Assembly (NCBI GenBank): GCA_910576915.1
Contig: CAJTJT010000002.1
Span: 62,001 to 126,000, forward strand
From: an uncultured Elusimicrobiales bacterium
Lineage (GTDB): Bacteria; Elusimicrobiota; Elusimicrobia; Elusimicrobiales; Elusimicrobiaceae
Length of the DNA: 64,000 nucleotides
Reading direction: 5' to 3'
Shown: positions 35,352 to 44,216 of the stretch, one piece after another
How positions within the stretch are numbered: position 1 is the stretch's first letter
Layout of the letters: each line of letters opens with the position of its first letter
Notes under the pieces: model-generated
What the model was told of the DNA's origin: nothing
The model's database searches: none
What the model saw: the letters and a program-made list of their open reading frames with translations, nothing else
Made by a program: the position numbers and the translations under genes

Positions 35352-35717
35352 ATGTACCAAAATAAAACGATTGCGGTATTTGGCGTATCGGCGGACCCGG
35401 CCAAATACGGATATAAAATTTTTACCGTCCTGTTAAAAAAAGGGTTCCGTGTGTACGGAATTAACCCCAAAGGCGGCGAAGTGGCGGGGCAGCCCGTTTA
35501 TGCGCGCTTGGCCGACGTGCCCGCGCGTGCGGACGTGGCCGTAATGGTCATTCCGCCCGCCGTGCTTGTTCCCGCCGTACAGCAATGTATTGACGCAGGC
35601 GTAAAAGAAATTTGGTTTCAGCCGGGGGCGCAGTCGGACGACGCGTATGACCTGGCCGAAACCGCTGGAATCACGGCTGTAAACTCCTGCTTTATGGCCG
35701 ATAACGGGCTTTGGTAG
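35352..35717 (+). CDS. CoA-binding (CoA_binding_2) Rossmann protein
   Basis: 121 residues, single Rossmann domain of the YccU type: TIAVFGVSADPAKYGYKIF, GFRVYGINPKG, VMVIPPAVLVPAVQQCI and EIWFQPGAQSD. The family binds coenzyme A. Its role is not established. Begins 2 nt after the YbaB stop and ends 4 nt before the aldo/keto reductase. Confidence 0.88.
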   Translation: MYQNKTIAVFGVSADPAKYGYKIFTVLLKKGFRVYGINPKGGEVAGQPVYARLADVPARADVAVMVIPPAVLVPAVQQCIDAGVKEIWFQPGAQSDDAYDLAETAGITAVNSCFMADNGLW

Positions 35718-35721
35718 TTTT

Positions 35722-36660
35722 ATGAAAATGCGCCGCCTGGGCCGTACGGATTTGTGTATTTCCACCGTGGGCCTGGGCGGCTGGCCGTTTGGCGGCGGTT
35801 ACGACTGGGGCCCGGTGGACGTATCGCAATCCGAAAAAGCCGTGCTGGCCGCGCTGGACGCGGGAATTAGTCTAATTGACACCGCACCCGTATACGGCGA
35901 AAGCGAAGTGTTTTTGGGGCGCATCTTAAAAGGCCGGCGGAGCCAAGTTATTTTGGCCACCAAATGCGGCCTTGTGAAAAACGGTTCTTGGACCGACCAC
36001 GACTTAAGCCCGCAAACGATTCTCCGCCAGCTGAACGAATCGTTATCCCGCCTGCAAACGGATTATATCGATTTGTACCAAATCCATTACCCGGACCCGA
36101 AAGTCCCGCTGGAAGACGCACTTTTAGAACTGGCGCGCCAAAAACAGGCAGGCAAAATCCGCCATATCGGGCTGTGCAATGTAACCGCGGAAGAAATTAC
36201 CCGTGCCGCGCGCGTAACCGAAATCGCCTCCGTGCAGAACGAGTATTCGCTTTTTCATCCGCAAAAAGGCGAAGCGGTTTTTAAAGCGTGCCGGGAAGCG
36301 GAAGCGTCCTTTATTTCGTACGGCACCTTATGCGGCGGCATTTTAAGCGGAAAATATAAAACCGCGCCCAATTTGCGCCGTGCGGATGCGCGCAATTATT
36401 TTTACAAATGTTACCGCGCGGCCGCGTTTTTGCAGGCGCAGGAAACATCAAACCGCGTTAAAAAAATAGCGGCGAATTTACAGGTTTCTCCGGCGGCGGC
36501 GGCCGTGGCGTGGGCGCTTTCAAACCAAACGGTTTCCTGCGCGCTGACGGGCGCGCGGACGGCGGAACAAATTTTGCAAAACGCGGCCGGAGCGGACGTA
36601 ACGTTAACGCCGCAAGACTTGGCTTTTTTGGAGGGCAGACCATGCACGTGCACGAAGTAG
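35722..36660 (+). CDS. Aldo/keto reductase
   Basis: 312 residues, (beta/alpha)8 NADPH-dependent oxidoreductase. Catalytic tetrad is recognisable: Asp and Tyr in LIDTAPVYGESE, Lys in LATKCG, His in LYQIHYPDP. C-terminal cofactor segment GARTAEQILQN. Substrate unknown. The stop overlaps the next gene by 19 nt. Confidence 0.92.
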   Translation: MKMRRLGRTDLCISTVGLGGWPFGGGYDWGPVDVSQSEKAVLAALDAGISLIDTAPVYGESEVFLGRILKGRRSQVILATKCGLVKNGSWTDHDLSPQTILRQLNESLSRLQTDYIDLYQIHYPDPKVPLEDALLELARQKQAGKIRHIGLCNVTAEEITRAARVTEIASVQNEYSLFHPQKGEAVFKACREAEASFISYGTLCGGILSGKYKTAPNLRRADARNYFYKCYRAAAFLQAQETSNRVKKIAANLQVSPAAAAVAWALSNQTVSCALTGARTAEQILQNAAGADVTLTPQDLAFLEGRPCTCTK

Positions 36661-37937
36661 AATCTTATATTTTATCCGTACTTCCCAAACTAGGTGTAAA
36701 CAAACTGCGCGAGCTGGCGCGGCTGGTGTACGAAATTTGCAAGCGCGAACACTGCGCGCCACAGGAAGTGCTGGCTCCCGCTAAAAATTTGACGTTTGAA
36801 TCCGCCAAAAAAACGCTTTTGGCGCGGCGTTACCCCGTCAATTTTAAGACGGCGGAAAAGAGCCGTTTTTATCTGCCCAAACTGGAACTGGACGAAACGG
36901 TAAAAGCCGATTTAACGCCCCGCCCGTTTTACCCCAAAACCGTTTATATCGAAACTTCCGCCAAAGACAGCGAACTGGCCGCCCGCGTGCGTTCGGCGTT
37001 CCCGAAGGCGGAATTTAAAGAAACCGACGGCAAAACCCAAGTGGGCAGCCCTAATTTTTCCCGCCGCACGGAAACGCTTTTAATTCACAACGAAAAATAC
37101 GATTTTTTAAAACCCTGTCCGTGCAGCTGTTCAGCCGCGGGCTGCGGGTACAATTTAATTAATTTGGGTTTCGGGTGCCGCTTTGAATGTGAATATTGTT
37201 TTTTACAGCAGTACCAAAACCTGCACGCCGTTTTGCTGCCCGCCAACGTGGACGAATTTTTGGCGAAAATCGACGGCGCAAAGTTCAACAAAGGGCCGTT
37301 TGACCGCCCGCGTATCGGCAGCGGGGAGTTTACCGACTCGCTCGTTTTTGACGATTTGACGCGTTACTCCCAAAACATTGTGCCGTTCTTCCGCGCGCGG
37401 CCGCATTTGCAGTTTGAGTTTAAGACAAAAAGCGTGAATATCGGCGGGCTGTTGGAAGCGGGCGGAGCGGAAAACGTGGTGGTTTCGTGGTCGGTTAATT
37501 CGTCTAAAATCACAAATGAGGCCGAACATTTTACGCCTAATTTAACCGCGCGGCTGGCCGCGGCCTGCGAAGCAGCCAAAGCGGGTTACCGCCTCGGTTT
37601 TCACTTTGACCCGGTGGTCATTTACGACGGCTACCAACAGGATTACGCCCGTACGGTGCAGGAGATGGCCGATACCCTGCCGCACGATAAAATCGCGTGG
37701 ATCAGTGTGGGCACTTTGCGTTTTAGCCGCGAACTAAAAAAGGTGGCCGAATCCCGCTTTCCGGATAACTTTATGCTGGACGGCGAATTCCTGTTGGATT
37801 TTGACGGCAAAATGCGCTACGGCGACGGCCAGCGTTTGGAAGTGTACCGCTTTTTGGTGCCGCTTTTGCAAAAAACATTCCCCAAAGCGCACGTGTATTT
37901 GTGCATGGAAGACCCCCATATCGTGCGCGCTCTGTAA
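36642..37937 (+). CDS. Spore-photoproduct-lyase-like radical SAM protein
   Basis: 431 residues. The radical SAM Cys motif CRFECEYC (CxxxCxxC) is followed by FLQQYQN, as in the SPL family, with GSGEFTDSLVFD and FEFKTKSVN downstream. It also has an earlier Cys cluster CPCSCSAAGC before the core. SPL repairs the 5,6-dihydrothymine spore photoproduct in sporeformers; no spore genes are present here, so the substrate is open. Start fixed by ggagg nine bases upstream; overlaps the aldo/keto reductase by 19 nt. Confidence 0.85.
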   Translation: MHVHEVESYILSVLPKLGVNKLRELARLVYEICKREHCAPQEVLAPAKNLTFESAKKTLLARRYPVNFKTAEKSRFYLPKLELDETVKADLTPRPFYPKTVYIETSAKDSELAARVRSAFPKAEFKETDGKTQVGSPNFSRRTETLLIHNEKYDFLKPCPCSCSAAGCGYNLINLGFGCRFECEYCFLQQYQNLHAVLLPANVDEFLAKIDGAKFNKGPFDRPRIGSGEFTDSLVFDDLTRYSQNIVPFFRARPHLQFEFKTKSVNIGGLLEAGGAENVVVSWSVNSSKITNEAEHFTPNLTARLAAACEAAKAGYRLGFHFDPVVIYDGYQQDYARTVQEMADTLPHDKIAWISVGTLRFSRELKKVAESRFPDNFMLDGEFLLDFDGKMRYGDGQRLEVYRFLVPLLQKTFPKAHVYLCMEDPHIVRAL

Positions 37938-38009
37938 TAAGTGTTTTGCGTGTTATAAATACCCCGGGTTTTTTAACTTAGAGTATTTTTTGTGATTTTG
38001 CGTCGGGGC

Positions 38010-38037
38010 TTGTATTGTTTTTTTTTTTTGATAACAT
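38010..38037 (+). promoter_or_regulatory. T12 box: putative promoter of pilin 5
   Basis: TTGTAT (38010-38015), 16-bp spacer with 12 T (38018-38029), TAACAT (38032-38037). 124 bp before the pilin 5 ATG. Confidence 0.45.
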
Positions 38038-38111
38038 GGGGATAATTCCAGGTTTGGCGGCCCGCCGGATTACGGGCTCTCCTTTAGGTGTTTTTCTTTT
38101 GAAAAAGGGAG

Positions 38112-38136
38112 ATGCTGAGCAGAAACTCCTCAGTAT
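38112..38136 (+). repeat. REP-like hairpin in the pilin 5 leader
   Basis: atgctgag...ctcagtat followed by gac, 25 bases before the pilin 5 ATG; one mismatch in the stem. Confidence 0.55.
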
Positions 38137-38161
38137 GACACTTTTTAATAGGGACAATAAA

Positions 38162-38623
38162 ATGAAAGGTTTTACGCTTATAGAATTGTTGGTGGTCGTT
38201 TTAATTATTGGTATTTTATCATCGGTGGCGTTGCCGCAGTATCAAAATGCGGTGGAAAAGTCCCGTGCGGCGGAAGGCGTTACGCTCAGCCGCGCCATTT
38301 TTCAGGCCCAAGAGGCGTACTATATGGCGAACGGGCGTTACGCTGATGATTTAAATGAATTAGATTTTAATGTCCCCGGTCAAGTTGCGTCAGTCAGCGG
38401 TACTCCTTCTAAAAACACTAAAAACTTTTCGTGCAGGGCTGTGAATGCAGGCGCAACTTCTGATTCTTTTTTGAGTTTGGCTGTATGCCGGCGTCATGGA
38501 AAACCGTATGCAATTTATTATCCTAAAAACTCTTTAAAGTTAAGCTGCTTGCCGGATGATGAAGAAGGAGTACGGCTGTGTAAAATGCTGACTGGAAAAA
38601 CAATCGACCCCTACGAATTTTAA
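38162..38623 (+). CDS. Type IV pilin-like protein 5
   Basis: A 153-residue prepilin beginning MKG-FTLIELLVVVLIIGIL. It has the landmarks YYMANGRYA and LDFNVPGQ and three cysteines in the C-terminal half. Start set by the tagggac Shine-Dalgarno-like sequence and by homology; the longer frame upstream is leader sequence. Isolated between the SPL gene and a convergent membrane protein, and preceded by the same T12 box and hairpin as pilins 1, 3 and 4. Confidence 0.92.
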   Translation: MKGFTLIELLVVVLIIGILSSVALPQYQNAVEKSRAAEGVTLSRAIFQAQEAYYMANGRYADDLNELDFNVPGQVASVSGTPSKNTKNFSCRAVNAGATSDSFLSLAVCRRHGKPYAIYYPKNSLKLSCLPDDEEGVRLCKMLTGKTIDPYEF

Positions 38624-38637
38624 AGATATCTTCTGTT

Positions 38638-38670
38638 GAAAAAAGCCCCGGTTTTTGCCGGGGCTTTTTG
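38638..38670. terminator. Bidirectional terminator after pilin 5
   Basis: aaaagccccgg/ccggggctttt stem with loop tttttg and T run, between convergent genes. Confidence 0.9.
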
Positions 38671-38675
38671 ACTTT

Positions 38676-41564
38676 TTAAACTTTCCGTTTCCGCTGGTAC
38701 CAAAACGACGCGGCTATTAAAATAATCGCGAGCGCAAACAGTCCTATGATCCTGTACAAGGCTTCCAATCGCCAGATATCGGACAGGAAGAATTTGATAA
38801 GCGCAAGCGTAATAACGCCCGCGCCCGCTTTGCTGAGCGCGTTTTTTCCGCGGGATAATCCCAGCGCAATACACGCTCCGCCAAATAATGCCCAGCCGAG
38901 CGTATACGCGAGTGCCTCGGCCAAACGGCCCGTAAATTCAAACGATAGTCTGCCGTCCGCAAACCAGTGGGCAATTTCGATATTAAGCAGCCAAAATAAA
39001 ATAATGATGCCCATCGCCGCCAGGGAGTTTTTCCAAAAACGGCTCAGTTGTTCCGGCCACCACCGCGCGGCCAACAGCGCGCACGCGGCGCAAACGGTGT
39101 AAACGCCCAAATACCAATTCCATACGCGCGCAGCGGGAATGGGGGCCAAATCGGGGAACAGCAAGCGTAAAAAGGCAATCGCCAAAAGGCCGTAGCCCGT
39201 ACCCGTCAGTCCTTGGTAAGGTACGCGCGTGTTCAGCCAAACAAGTGCGCACCCTTCCAGCGCCCACGCCAGTGTGAGCCATTTGCCTCCCATTTCCAGC
39301 GGGAAAATTGCCGTAAAAAAGGCCAACGCCGCGCCTGCCGCAAACGCGAGCGGAGTGATGACTCTTTCGTCCGTTTGGCGTGCCGTCCACAGTTTTTTAA
39401 CTACCGGCAGATAAATCAGCAGGAACGCGGCGGGCAAAAGCCCCCAGTGGAAATTTTTGGCAACAACACGCAGGTACAGGTAAACCGCCGTGCAAGTGGC
39501 TACGCCGGAAAGCGAAGCGGCGGCCCAAGCGGCTTTGCTTTGCCAAAAATGTTTTTTAAATACAAACGGAAATGCAAAGAACAGTGCAAAAACGCCCACG
39601 CTCCAGCCGGCCAGCGGATAAGCCGTTTGCAGGGTGAACGGAAAGACCGCTTGCACCAGCACCGCGCCCGCCAGTGCGGCAGGCAGGAACGTTGCGTTTT
39701 TGTAAATCCGCGCGGCCAGCGCGTTTAACGCGCACATAGCCAGTACCGCACCCATAATCCAATGCGGGCTGATTAATTTGGCTTGCGGGTTTTGCAGGAT
39801 AACGGCCAGCAGCAGCACAAAAGGCGACAGGGCCGTAAGGGCGGATAAAAGGTTTTCACCCTCCGGCACGGAGGTGTTTCCTTTCAGGTCGCGGACGGCC
39901 GCCAACAATCCGCCGCCCAGCACCGCAGGGATAAACCCTAACCAGATTAGTACGAGCGCCTGCGCGGCGTTCCAATCCGTCATTCGGTCGGTTAAAGATA
40001 ACAGAATCAGTACCGTCAGACCCATGCCTGCGGCCGCGGCGGTAATGGCGCCCGCCAAAACGGCAAACACAACCGCGCCGGACATTAAAATAAACAGAAG
40101 TCCCAGCGTCATAATTGCCATACCGAAGGGAATTTCCGGCTTGAGGGCCAGCTCGCAGGCGAGCGGCAGCATGAGGAGCGCGGGATAAAAGACGGAGAAT
40201 CCCGCCGGGCGGACGGGCGTATTTTCCTGTTTGTGCCAAATGAACTCCGCCCCGCTGTTGACGGCCGCAAAAACGATGAACGAACCAAATAACAGAACGG
40301 GGGAAATTTCGTTAAAGTTTGCGTTACTCCAAATAAAAAGCGTCAGAAACGCGATTATTTTCCCGGTGAGGGAAAACGGCGCGGGGAGATTTCCGCGCCC
40401 GGCCTGCCAGAGAATCAGCACATTGACAAAAAGCGTATAGCCTAACAATTTTATGGCGGGAACGGAGCCGTGTATCATCGCCGAAGGCGCAAGCATTAAC
40501 ACCATGCCGGCGCATAAAAATACGCCCAGGGCGGCGGGTGCCGCACCTTTAAGTATCTGTTTGCGCGCCAGCCACGCTGCGCCAAAGGCATACAGTGAGA
40601 AAAATGAGCATACGCCGTTTAATTTGTATGCTGCAAACGGCGAAGGGGAGAACAGCCAGGCGGCCTGGCTGAGCCACGTAAATACGAGCGTGCAAATTAG
40701 CAGGCCGTTCCAGCCGCGTTTGGCCGCGGCCAAAACGGAGGCCGCGTTGATGAACAGAATATACGTAAACAGCGCAATCCAGGAGTCTTGCCCGGAGTTA
40801 ATAAGAAGCGGCGTTAAAAACGCGATGACGGCGCCCAAGTATCCCACATATTTGGCGTTTTTTCTGACGGCCGCGCCGAACGCGGCAAAAGCCGTAAGCG
40901 CAAGCAGGATAAACGTAAGGGCGGGGGGAATAAACTGGTAAAACGCGTGCGCGCAGTAGACGCTCGCGTAAATAACGGCCAGCCCGCTGCCCAGCAGCGT
41001 GTGGGCGGTTACGCGGTATTTTTCCCGGCGGATAAAGTAGCCCGCCGCGGCCAGCGCAAGCCCCAGGCCCGCGCTGCAGATAATGCGCGCCGCCGGGCTT
41101 AACAGGTCGTTTTCAACGGCGTATTTAATGCCGAAAACAAAGCCCAAAAACAGCATAAGTCCGCCAATCCAGGAGAAAAGTTTGGCGGGAGAAAATTCAA
41201 CGGAAGGCGCTTTCTCTGCGGCCGGCTGGGCTTCTGCGGCTAACACGGGCTCCGCCTGGGGCGGCACTTCGTTTTCAAGCGTGCGCGCGGGCGTTTCGGG
41301 TTCCACGGGGGACGGTTCCGCGTCAAAAATAACGGATTCTTGCATTGAAATGACCGGTTCCGGCGCGGGTTGGGTTTCCTGCGGGGGCGTGTCGGTTTGG
41401 ACGGGTTGGATTTCCGCCGGGGCGTTCTGCCGGGTTCGTTCCTGCAGTTGTTTTTCCAACTTTTGCACGCGGTAGCGCAGGCCGTTTACCCGGTCGCTTA
41501 CCACCAGGTGGCGTACCCATAAAACAACCGTTGCAATAAAGAGTAAAGCTGTAAGTGCTTCCAT
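38676..41564 (-). CDS. DUF2339 family polytopic membrane protein
   Basis: 962 residues. An N-terminal hydrophobic helix, a short basic coiled coil (VNGLRYRVQKLEKQLQERT) and a Pro/Glu-rich linker of about 80 residues, then well over twenty hydrophobic helices to the end. This is the DUF2339 layout. Start at 41564 rather than the ATG 24 bases upstream, because aggag lies six bases before it. Function unknown. It follows a TlpA-like lipoprotein on the same strand, separated by a terminator. Confidence 0.85.
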   Translation of the reverse strand: MEALTALLFIATVVLWVRHLVVSDRVNGLRYRVQKLEKQLQERTRQNAPAEIQPVQTDTPPQETQPAPEPVISMQESVIFDAEPSPVEPETPARTLENEVPPQAEPVLAAEAQPAAEKAPSVEFSPAKLFSWIGGLMLFLGFVFGIKYAVENDLLSPAARIICSAGLGLALAAAGYFIRREKYRVTAHTLLGSGLAVIYASVYCAHAFYQFIPPALTFILLALTAFAAFGAAVRKNAKYVGYLGAVIAFLTPLLINSGQDSWIALFTYILFINAASVLAAAKRGWNGLLICTLVFTWLSQAAWLFSPSPFAAYKLNGVCSFFSLYAFGAAWLARKQILKGAAPAALGVFLCAGMVLMLAPSAMIHGSVPAIKLLGYTLFVNVLILWQAGRGNLPAPFSLTGKIIAFLTLFIWSNANFNEISPVLLFGSFIVFAAVNSGAEFIWHKQENTPVRPAGFSVFYPALLMLPLACELALKPEIPFGMAIMTLGLLFILMSGAVVFAVLAGAITAAAAGMGLTVLILLSLTDRMTDWNAAQALVLIWLGFIPAVLGGGLLAAVRDLKGNTSVPEGENLLSALTALSPFVLLLAVILQNPQAKLISPHWIMGAVLAMCALNALAARIYKNATFLPAALAGAVLVQAVFPFTLQTAYPLAGWSVGVFALFFAFPFVFKKHFWQSKAAWAAASLSGVATCTAVYLYLRVVAKNFHWGLLPAAFLLIYLPVVKKLWTARQTDERVITPLAFAAGAALAFFTAIFPLEMGGKWLTLAWALEGCALVWLNTRVPYQGLTGTGYGLLAIAFLRLLFPDLAPIPAARVWNWYLGVYTVCAACALLAARWWPEQLSRFWKNSLAAMGIIILFWLLNIEIAHWFADGRLSFEFTGRLAEALAYTLGWALFGGACIALGLSRGKNALSKAGAGVITLALIKFFLSDIWRLEALYRIIGLFALAIILIAASFWYQRKRKV

Positions 41565-41574
41565 GAATTCTCCT

Positions 41575-41605
41575 AAAAAATCCCGCACGGCGGCGGGATT
41601 TTTTA
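41575..41605 (-). terminator. Terminator between the TlpA-like gene and DUF2339 gene
   Basis: aaaaaatcccgc/gcgggatttttt, a symmetrical 12-bp stem with loop acggcg, usable in both directions. Confidence 0.82.
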
Positions 41606-41608
41606 AAT

Positions 41609-42097
41609 TTATTTGGTTACGTCAGCCAGCTGGGTTTGGAATTCGTCGCCTAAGCTGGGGCTGAATCCTTCCCAATGTTTGATGGCGCGGTGTTTTTTAT
41701 CAAACAGGATAGCGTGCGGCAAGCCGTTTACGTCCAGGCTTTGCGCCACCTCGCCGCCTTCATACAAAGCGGTGACGGTAAACCCGTGCTCTTTGGCCGC
41801 TTTGGCTACGGCTTCGGCGTCGTTATCCATAAATACGGCTACGATTTCTACCCGGTCGCCGTATTTTTCTTCGGCCGCCATCACCGCGGGCATGGATTTT
41901 TTGCACCACGGGCACCAGGAACCCATAAATACCATCAAAACGGGTTTGCCTTTGTAATCGGTGGACGTCCAGACGGTTTCTTCTTCCGCCACGACGGGAA
42001 GTTTCACTTCGCCCAAAGTGGGCACTTCGGGCAGCGGTTTGAACATGCACGCCGCGGCAAAAACGGCCAGGACGGCGGTGAAGCATAATTTTTTCAT
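41609..42097 (-). CDS. TlpA-like thioredoxin-fold lipoprotein
   Basis: 162 residues. Lipoprotein signal with lipobox FAAAC (Cys17), then a thioredoxin-like domain with active site WCPWC, preceded by VLMVFMGS, and the cis-Pro region VNGLPHAILFD. An envelope-anchored thiol-disulfide or redoxin protein of the TlpA/ResA type. Substrate unknown. Preceded on the minus strand by aggag. Confidence 0.9.
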   Translation of the reverse strand: MKKLCFTAVLAVFAAACMFKPLPEVPTLGEVKLPVVAEEETVWTSTDYKGKPVLMVFMGSWCPWCKKSMPAVMAAEEKYGDRVEIVAVFMDNDAEAVAKAAKEHGFTVTALYEGGEVAQSLDVNGLPHAILFDKKHRAIKHWEGFSPSLGDEFQTQLADVTK

Positions 42098-42161
42098 ATT
42101 TTCTCCTTTTTAATGCGGGAAATCCGCCCTTGCGGGCTCCGTATATGATAGAATACAAAAG

Positions 42162-43082
42162 ATGGGTAAATTAATCAATTATTTGGGACGGCTGCTGGGC
42201 GAACGCGTGGATATTTTAATCATGCCGCGCCTGGGAGGGTCCGTTAAGTTTAAAGTGCGCGTGCTGACGCTGGTGTTGCTGGCGGCGCTGTGGCTGCTTG
42301 TCACGCTGGCGGGACTGTTGTTTTTTATCCGCGCGTACGACTATAACATCACCAAGGCCGACAACGAACTGATGCGCGTAAAAATGAAGCTGATCGGCGA
42401 CGAACTGGAACGTGGCCGCAAATACCTGGAACTTACCCGCACCACCGATACCCAAATGCGCCAGATGCTCGGGATGCCGGGCGGCAAATTCATCAACCTG
42501 CCCAAAGGCTGGGAAGCCGCCAAAGAAAAAGAAGACGAGCGCGCGCGTGAATTATTGGGCAAAGATTTGAAAGATTTAACCGCCGAAGAATTTGAAAAAT
42601 ACGTGGACTCTATTGAAGAGCATGCCAAAACGCGGCTGGCCAGTTTCCAGGAAATCGCCTGGTACTTTGCCAACCGCCGCGAAGGCCTGAACTCGACGCC
42701 TTCCATCCGGCCGTCATCGGCGCGTATCAGCTCCGGCTTTGGCTACCGCTTAGACCCGTTCGGTCAGCGCACCACCAAACGCCATAACGGTATCGATTTT
42801 GCCGGCAAGCCCGACAGCCCGATTTTCGTCACTGCCGACGGCGTCGTGCGGCACGCGGGCTGGGTGCCCAGCTACGGGCAGGCCATTTTGGTGGACCACG
42901 GCTTTGGCTATTCCACCTTATACGCACACACCACGGGCGTGCGCGTGAAAGCGGGCGACGTAGTCAAACGCGGCGATAAAATCGCCACCATGGGTTCCAG
43001 CGGGCGTTCCACCGGGACGCACCTGCACTACGAAGTGTGGAAAGACGGCCAGGCCGTCAATCCGCGCGACTATTTTAAATAA
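42162..43082 (+). CDS. M23 family (LytM-type) metallopeptidase
   Basis: 306 residues: one transmembrane helix near residues 33-56, a periplasmic helical spacer, and a C-terminal M23 domain. Zinc ligands: HxxxD in RHNGIDFAG and HxH in GTHLHYEVW, plus GYSTLYAH. It cuts peptidoglycan crosslinks or regulates such cutting; the full ligand set suggests it is active. Immediately followed by a bactofilin gene, a frequent pairing in which the bactofilin scaffold localises the hydrolase. Confidence 0.94.
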   Translation: MGKLINYLGRLLGERVDILIMPRLGGSVKFKVRVLTLVLLAALWLLVTLAGLLFFIRAYDYNITKADNELMRVKMKLIGDELERGRKYLELTRTTDTQMRQMLGMPGGKFINLPKGWEAAKEKEDERARELLGKDLKDLTAEEFEKYVDSIEEHAKTRLASFQEIAWYFANRREGLNSTPSIRPSSARISSGFGYRLDPFGQRTTKRHNGIDFAGKPDSPIFVTADGVVRHAGWVPSYGQAILVDHGFGYSTLYAHTTGVRVKAGDVVKRGDKIATMGSSGRSTGTHLHYEVWKDGQAVNPRDYFK

Positions 43083-43097
43083 TTTTAGGAGGACGTT

Positions 43098-43514
43098 ATG
43101 GGATTTTTAAAGAAAGATTCGGATTTCTCTTCCGGCGAGCACTACTCGGTGGTCAGCGCGGAATGTTACTTCCAGGGCACGCTGAGCGTGCAGGGCTCCC
43201 TGCGCGTGGACGGTACGCTGGAGGGCTCCGTTGATAACGCCCGCCACGTAATCGTGGGGACGGACGGAAAAATTTTGGGTGACGTGACGGCCCAAATCGT
43301 CGTATGCGGCGGCGTGATTGAAGGCAACGTCTGCGCCGACATGCTGGAAGTGCTGGCCCCCGCTTTCATTAAAGGCGATATCCGCGCCAAAAAAATGATT
43401 GTGGAAGAAGGCGGACGCATCGAAGGGCTGTGCGTCATCGGCGGAGCGACGGAAGAATCTGCCGAAGAAGAACAGGAAGAAGACGACGAAGACGGCAAAA
43501 AAAGCAAAAAATAA
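43098..43514 (+). CDS. Bactofilin (polymer-forming cytoskeletal protein)
   Basis: 138 residues. Central beta-helix repeats with short hydrophobic-glycine periodicity (GSLRVDGTLEGSVD, GKILGDVTAQ, GVIEGNVCAD, AFIKGDIRAK, GGRIEGLCVI), flanked by a short N-terminal tail and an acidic Glu/Asp-rich C-terminal tail. Bactofilins polymerise without nucleotide and organise cell-wall enzymes. 15 nt after the M23 gene, aggaggac Shine-Dalgarno. Confidence 0.93.
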   Translation: MGFLKKDSDFSSGEHYSVVSAECYFQGTLSVQGSLRVDGTLEGSVDNARHVIVGTDGKILGDVTAQIVVCGGVIEGNVCADMLEVLAPAFIKGDIRAKKMIVEEGGRIEGLCVIGGATEESAEEEQEEDDEDGKKSKK

Positions 43515-43529
43515 ACGGGAGATTACAGT

Positions 43530-44213
43530 ATGATTTCGTTTCTGATTAGACATAAAAAAGTAATTCTTATCATCACGCTCGCCTTTTTCTTGGGCAGCAT
43601 CGTGTATTTGGGCGCGGACGCGTACCGCCGCGGCAGCTTCGGCGCTGTGGCCGCCACCGTGGGCTCCAAGGACATTACCAACCGCCAGCTCTACCGCATT
43701 ACCGACGATTACGCCCGTAACCTGCGCAACCAGGGCACCGATGTGGACGAAACTGTTTTAAGCGTGCTTCGCCAGGAAGTGTTGGCTATGCTGATTAGCG
43801 AAGAAATTTTGAACCAATCCGCCCAAAACGCCGGTTTGGCCGTGGCCGATTACGAAGTGGCGTACGATATTCAAAGCTCTCCTTTTTTCAACCAAAACGG
43901 ACAGTTTAATAAGGCCGCTTACGAAGCCGCCATTAAACGCGCCGCCGGCATGACGCCCGCCGAATTTGAAGAACAATTCCGCCGCGGCAAATTGTCCGAC
44001 CGTTTCCGCGGGGTGTTGTATTCCCACTTTAAATTAACCCCCGCCGAAATTAAGCAGGCTTATAAAGTTCAGCACGGCAATTTGAAAAACTTTGAAGCGA
44101 ACAAACAAGATTTTGCCGCCCAGCTCTTGGATACCAAAATGGAAACGGCGCAAAAAGCGTTTTTCGACCAGTTCAACGAAAACGTGGATATAAAAACCTT
44201 TTTACAGGACTAA
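43530..44213 (+). CDS. SurA_N/PpiD N-terminal domain membrane protein without PPIase domain
   Basis: 227 residues: transmembrane anchor at residues 10-28 and a SurA/PpiD-type N-terminal chaperone domain (AATVGSKDITNRQLYRI ... SPFFNQNGQFNKAAYEA ... FEEQFRRGKLSDRF). The SPFFN-DGKF block is typical of PpiD. The parvulin domain that follows in PpiD is absent; the protein ends soon after. It is likely a membrane-bound periplasmic chaperone. Located between bactofilin and a PfkB kinase, all within a few nt. Confidence 0.82.
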   Translation: MISFLIRHKKVILIITLAFFLGSIVYLGADAYRRGSFGAVAATVGSKDITNRQLYRITDDYARNLRNQGTDVDETVLSVLRQEVLAMLISEEILNQSAQNAGLAVADYEVAYDIQSSPFFNQNGQFNKAAYEAAIKRAAGMTPAEFEEQFRRGKLSDRFRGVLYSHFKLTPAEIKQAYKVQHGNLKNFEANKQDFAAQLLDTKMETAQKAFFDQFNENVDIKTFLQD

Positions 44214-44216
44214 CGT

